Assembly: GCF_003205295.1 (NCBI RefSeq)
Contig: NZ_QJRP01000044.1
Span: forward strand, 1 to 35,947
Direction of reading: 5' to 3'
Source: Pseudomonas mosselii
Lineage (GTDB): Bacteria > Pseudomonadota > Gammaproteobacteria > Pseudomonadales > Pseudomonadaceae
DNA: 35,947 bases
Position 1 is the stretch's first letter; each line of letters opens with the position of its first letter. Under the pieces are notes generated by a model. It did no database searches. It had not been told where the DNA came from and saw nothing but the letters and a program-made list of their open reading frames with translations. This document shows positions 35,601 through 35,947 of this stretch, piece by piece. Both the position numbers and the translations under genes were made by a program.

Positions 35601-35947
35601 ATGTACTCAGGGGCGGTGGCGGCAACGACATCCTGATCGGTGGACGCGGCGATGACACTCTCACTGGTGGCAGCGGCAACGACACCTTCGTCTGGCAGAA
35701 GGGCGACACCGGCCACGACACCGTGACCGACTTCACCCCGGGCAGCGATCGGCTGGACCTGTCGCAGCTGCTGCAGGGCGAGAACGCCACCAGCGCATCG
35801 CTGGACGACTACCTGCACTTCAAGGTCAGTGGCAGCGGCGGCAATGTGGTGTCGACCATCGAAGTCAGCAGCGTCGCCGGCGCGGCGCCGACCCAGACCA
35901 TCGACCTGGCCGGGGTGGACCTGGCGCAGCACTACGGGGTCGCGGCC
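29669..35947 (+). CDS. mapA: Large RTX adhesin, MapA/LapA-like (3' end outside window)
   Basis: The frame is open from the ATG at 29669 (AGGGGAGG about eight bases upstream) to the window edge: 2093 residues, no stop. Residues 1-100 form a retention module (VVGKVIGQVFAVG, then LTLGRDSSLEM), followed by IAAG at 101-104 and TAAG at 114-117, the type of site cut by the periplasmic protease LapG. Residues 321-1298 are four about-245-residue units of paired Ig-like/VCBS domains (GNVLDND; DGSYTYTLTSAP; DDVPKA). A von Willebrand A domain spans about 1320-1510 with MIDAS D1325-x-S1327-x-S1329 and later DGEPTNG. More beta domains follow, then RTX nonapeptides (GGxGNDxL) at about 1852-2010 and the start of a type I C-terminal signal. 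The adjacent mapB, mapC and lapE-like genes should export it. The residues at the edge (IDLAGVDLAQHYGVAA) suggest the true end is near. Five cysteines, rare in such exports, lie in the repeats. Confidence 0.9.
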   Translation, partial: MAKLVGVVGKVIGQVFAVGDDGHRRLLVEGDRLFAGEQLETGSEGAVAVRLHNGAQLTLGRDSSLEMTTDLLANRAPHVQAPDAQPSDAQLSDVEQLQKAIAAGADPTQEAEATAAGGNPSGVSGALGGGHSFVILTEVAGRVDPTIGFPTAGFNGFPLLANLELGGLDGNDDGPVLADAPAIDNPVSLNGLDISPAELTLDEANLPQGSASNPAALTQSGSFTVVAADGVFNLSVGGINVVTAGVVTGVGQSIVTGLGNVLTITGYNPVTGVVSYSYTLTGAEHHPDGAGSNTLGEQFPVLVSDTDGDVASGSLDVIIRDDVPRAVNDTNTTAATEQHVELSGNVLSNDIQGADRIPSGPVMAGTFIGTYGTLVLAADGSYTYTLNTNDPDFKNLHGGGNGVETFTYTLKDADGDTSTATLTLNVINLNDPVTLGGLDVNGGELTVYEKNLADGSAPNPGALTQSGTFTVSAPDGLQSLSVGGISVVNGGVAASFPQSITTALGNTLTITGYNPATGVISYSYTLLDNENHANGDGANSLSEHFTVTATDTDGSTASGSLDVNIVDDLPKANPDSASVVEGGTVSGNVLDNDTSGADVRADGKYVVGVRAGSDTSTSASGQLGNQVQGQYGYLTLDAQGNATYHANPNAVAPAGATDVFVYTVRDSDGDESTTTITIDVRDCSLIAGADSEVTVYEKALDLTKDGNDLAAGNVVGSQPGSTAETASGSLASSISGGTGALTFTLVGNATGQYGQIQLNADGSYTYTLTSAPNSPNHVNDGPNVMTEAFTYQVKDSLGNTTTSTIVISIVDDVPKAHSDFANVYEGGTVSGNVLVNDVIGADVPADGKYVVGVRAGSDTSTSAIGQLGSNVVGQYGYLTLDAQGNATYHANPDSVAPAGATDVFVYTIRDADGDESTTTITIDVHDISLVACPDDTAKVYEKALDLTKDGNDLAAGTVTGSDPHATTETTSGSLAGSVSGGIGALTFTLVGNAAGQYGQIQLNSDGSYTYTLTSAPNSPNHANDGPNVVTESFTYQVKDSLGNTTTSTIVVSIVDDVPKAHCDVASVKEGASVSGNVLDNDVVGADVRADGQYVVGVRAGSDTSTSAIGHVGDTIIGQYGYLTLDSQGNATYHANPDSVPPAGATDSFVYTIRDADGDESTTTIRINVQDSKLVACEDNDVTVYEKALDLHKDGNDLAAGNVTGSDPGSTGETASGSLVGSVHGGVGALTYSLVGNAVGQYGQIQLNADGSYTYTLTSAPKTAGGANDGANTVNEYFTYKATDALGNSVTSTIAINIVDDVPTVQCAVRSITPGQVDSNILLVVDVSSSMAASSGVPGLTRLELAKQAINALLDKYDEMGDIKVQIVTFGTGAEIKTPVWVSISEAKSLIAGLNPGGSTYYDSAATKAQEAFATTGKLVGAQNISYFFSDGEPTNGHAMTAPREAAWETFLDNNGIKSYAIGMGSGVNEGNLNPLAYDGSSHTDTNSVVVTDLSQLGAVLSGTVQGAPITGSLMSGGDFGADGGFIKALLVDGTTYTYDPKANGGQGGYAVSGGVDKASFDTVSNSLNIKTGLGGTLVVNMDNGEFTYTPPKDTGSGQVEKFGFTASDNDGDTRSASLTVNINSNGAPVAGADHIITNIKGATLSVPAEALLANDSDPDHDTLSAAPTTFNTNFADKGAGFTAGTQAQTITFNATANKAENQLRELARSEFTSLNGSMTAALVVAGYLGSISTGNANDEDTLTVTLRKGETLTLDHDRPAGNLLMEWKDAGGSYQTIADGGSFTATHDGVYSIHVINTENASGNSKAAENYKLSLVVDYSNASNDDYHGSYTVSDNHGGTANGAVDITYQAGNTLTGTSGDDVLLAGAGDTLLHGGAGNDVLVAGAGNNSLYGGDGNDLLIGGPGNDLLDGGAGNDTASYARATSGVTVDLGHVGQQNTVGAGLDTLTGIENLIGSDYNDTLTGNDGDNLLNGGAGNDVLRGGGGNDILIGGRGDDTLTGGSGNDTFVWQKGDTGHDTVTDFTPGSDRLDLSQLLQGENATSASLDDYLHFKVSGSGGNVVSTIEVSSVAGAAPTQTIDLAGVDLAQHYGVAA
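31367..33562 (+). repeat. Three tandem 732-bp repeats in the adhesin gene
   Basis: The codons for D-D-(L/V)-P recur at 31367, 32099, 32831 and 33563, exactly 732 bp (244 codons) apart. Long stretches are nearly identical in DNA among the three units, for example around GTACGTGGTCGGCGTGCG and in the GQYGQIQLN and SYTYTLTSAP coding segments. A more diverged unit of 738 bp (30629-31366) precedes them. Each unit encodes two beta domains. Confidence 0.9.
33630..34190 (+). other. von Willebrand A domain coding segment of the adhesin
   Basis: This segment encodes about residues 1321-1507. It begins with SNILLVVDVSSSM, whose DxSxS (D1325, S1327, S1329) starts the metal-ion-dependent adhesion site. 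GGSTYYDSA supplies the MIDAS threonine and FFSDGEPTNG the late aspartate. The MIDAS is complete, so the domain should bind a divalent ion and a ligand. It sits between the last tandem repeat and the RTX region. Confidence 0.85.
35222..35700 (+). repeat. RTX nonapeptide repeats of the adhesin
   Basis: At least eight GGxG(N/D)Dxx units are encoded (GGAGNDVL, GGDGNDLL, GGPGNDLL, GGAGNDTA, then GGAGNDVL, GGGGNDIL, GGRGDDTL, GGSGNDTF), in two groups separated by a linker near 35430-35560. They form calcium-binding beta-rolls that drive folding after type I export. Confidence 0.88.

Overview
The window looks like a chromosomal segment of a Pseudomonas of the P. putida group. It is GC-rich, carries the extragenic palindromes (REP elements) typical of that group, and shows a familiar Pseudomonas gene order: a PA1414-type micro-ORF, a sodium/solute symporter, the guanidinobutyrase gbuA, its LysR regulator gbuR, and a PAS-containing chemoreceptor. 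No transposase, phage gene, tRNA, rRNA or CRISPR array was seen. Species and gene-order statements come from memory of the families, not from a search.

Left third (1-13981): a two-partner secretion locus of the contact-dependent inhibition type. It has the 3' end of an outer-membrane TpsB/CdiB transporter, a 4448-residue TpsA/CdiA exoprotein, and a small SUKH/SMI1-KNR4-like immunity protein 13 bp downstream. CdiA runs from an extended signal peptide and TPS domain, through a long LDN-repeat stalk, a non-repetitive middle and a second repeat block, to an HNH-like nuclease tail.

Middle (13982-24013): housekeeping and metabolic genes. These are an EamA/DMT transporter; a YbfB/YjiJ-type MFS transporter divergent from a LysR regulator, with a near-ideal LysR box between them; a 42-residue PA1414-family ORF with a strong terminator; a sodium/solute symporter and gbuA on the minus strand; divergent gbuR; an Aer-like chemoreceptor; and a DTW-domain tRNA modification enzyme.

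Right third (24111-35947): a type I secretion adhesin system of the Lap/Map class. On the minus strand, transcribed in the order given, are a TolC-like outer-membrane protein (LapE-like), an ABC exporter with a degenerate C39 domain (MapB-like) and an HlyD-type adaptor (MapC-like). Divergent from them, across a 485-bp spacer, a large RTX adhesin (MapA-like) begins and runs off the window end. It has an N-terminal retention module with a LapG-type TAAG site, four roughly 245-residue tandem units (three exactly 732 bp long), a von Willebrand A domain with a MIDAS motif, and C-terminal RTX repeats. LapD and LapG are not in the window.

The two ends therefore encode two unrelated routes for placing giant proteins on the cell surface: type Vb toxin delivery and type I adhesion. 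The middle holds guanidino-compound catabolism and sensing. The points most worth a second look are the CdiA nuclease tail and its immunity gene, the near-identical 732-bp adhesin repeats and the cysteines in them, the PA1414-type micro-ORF with its possible Anr site, and the altered Q-loop of the exporter.
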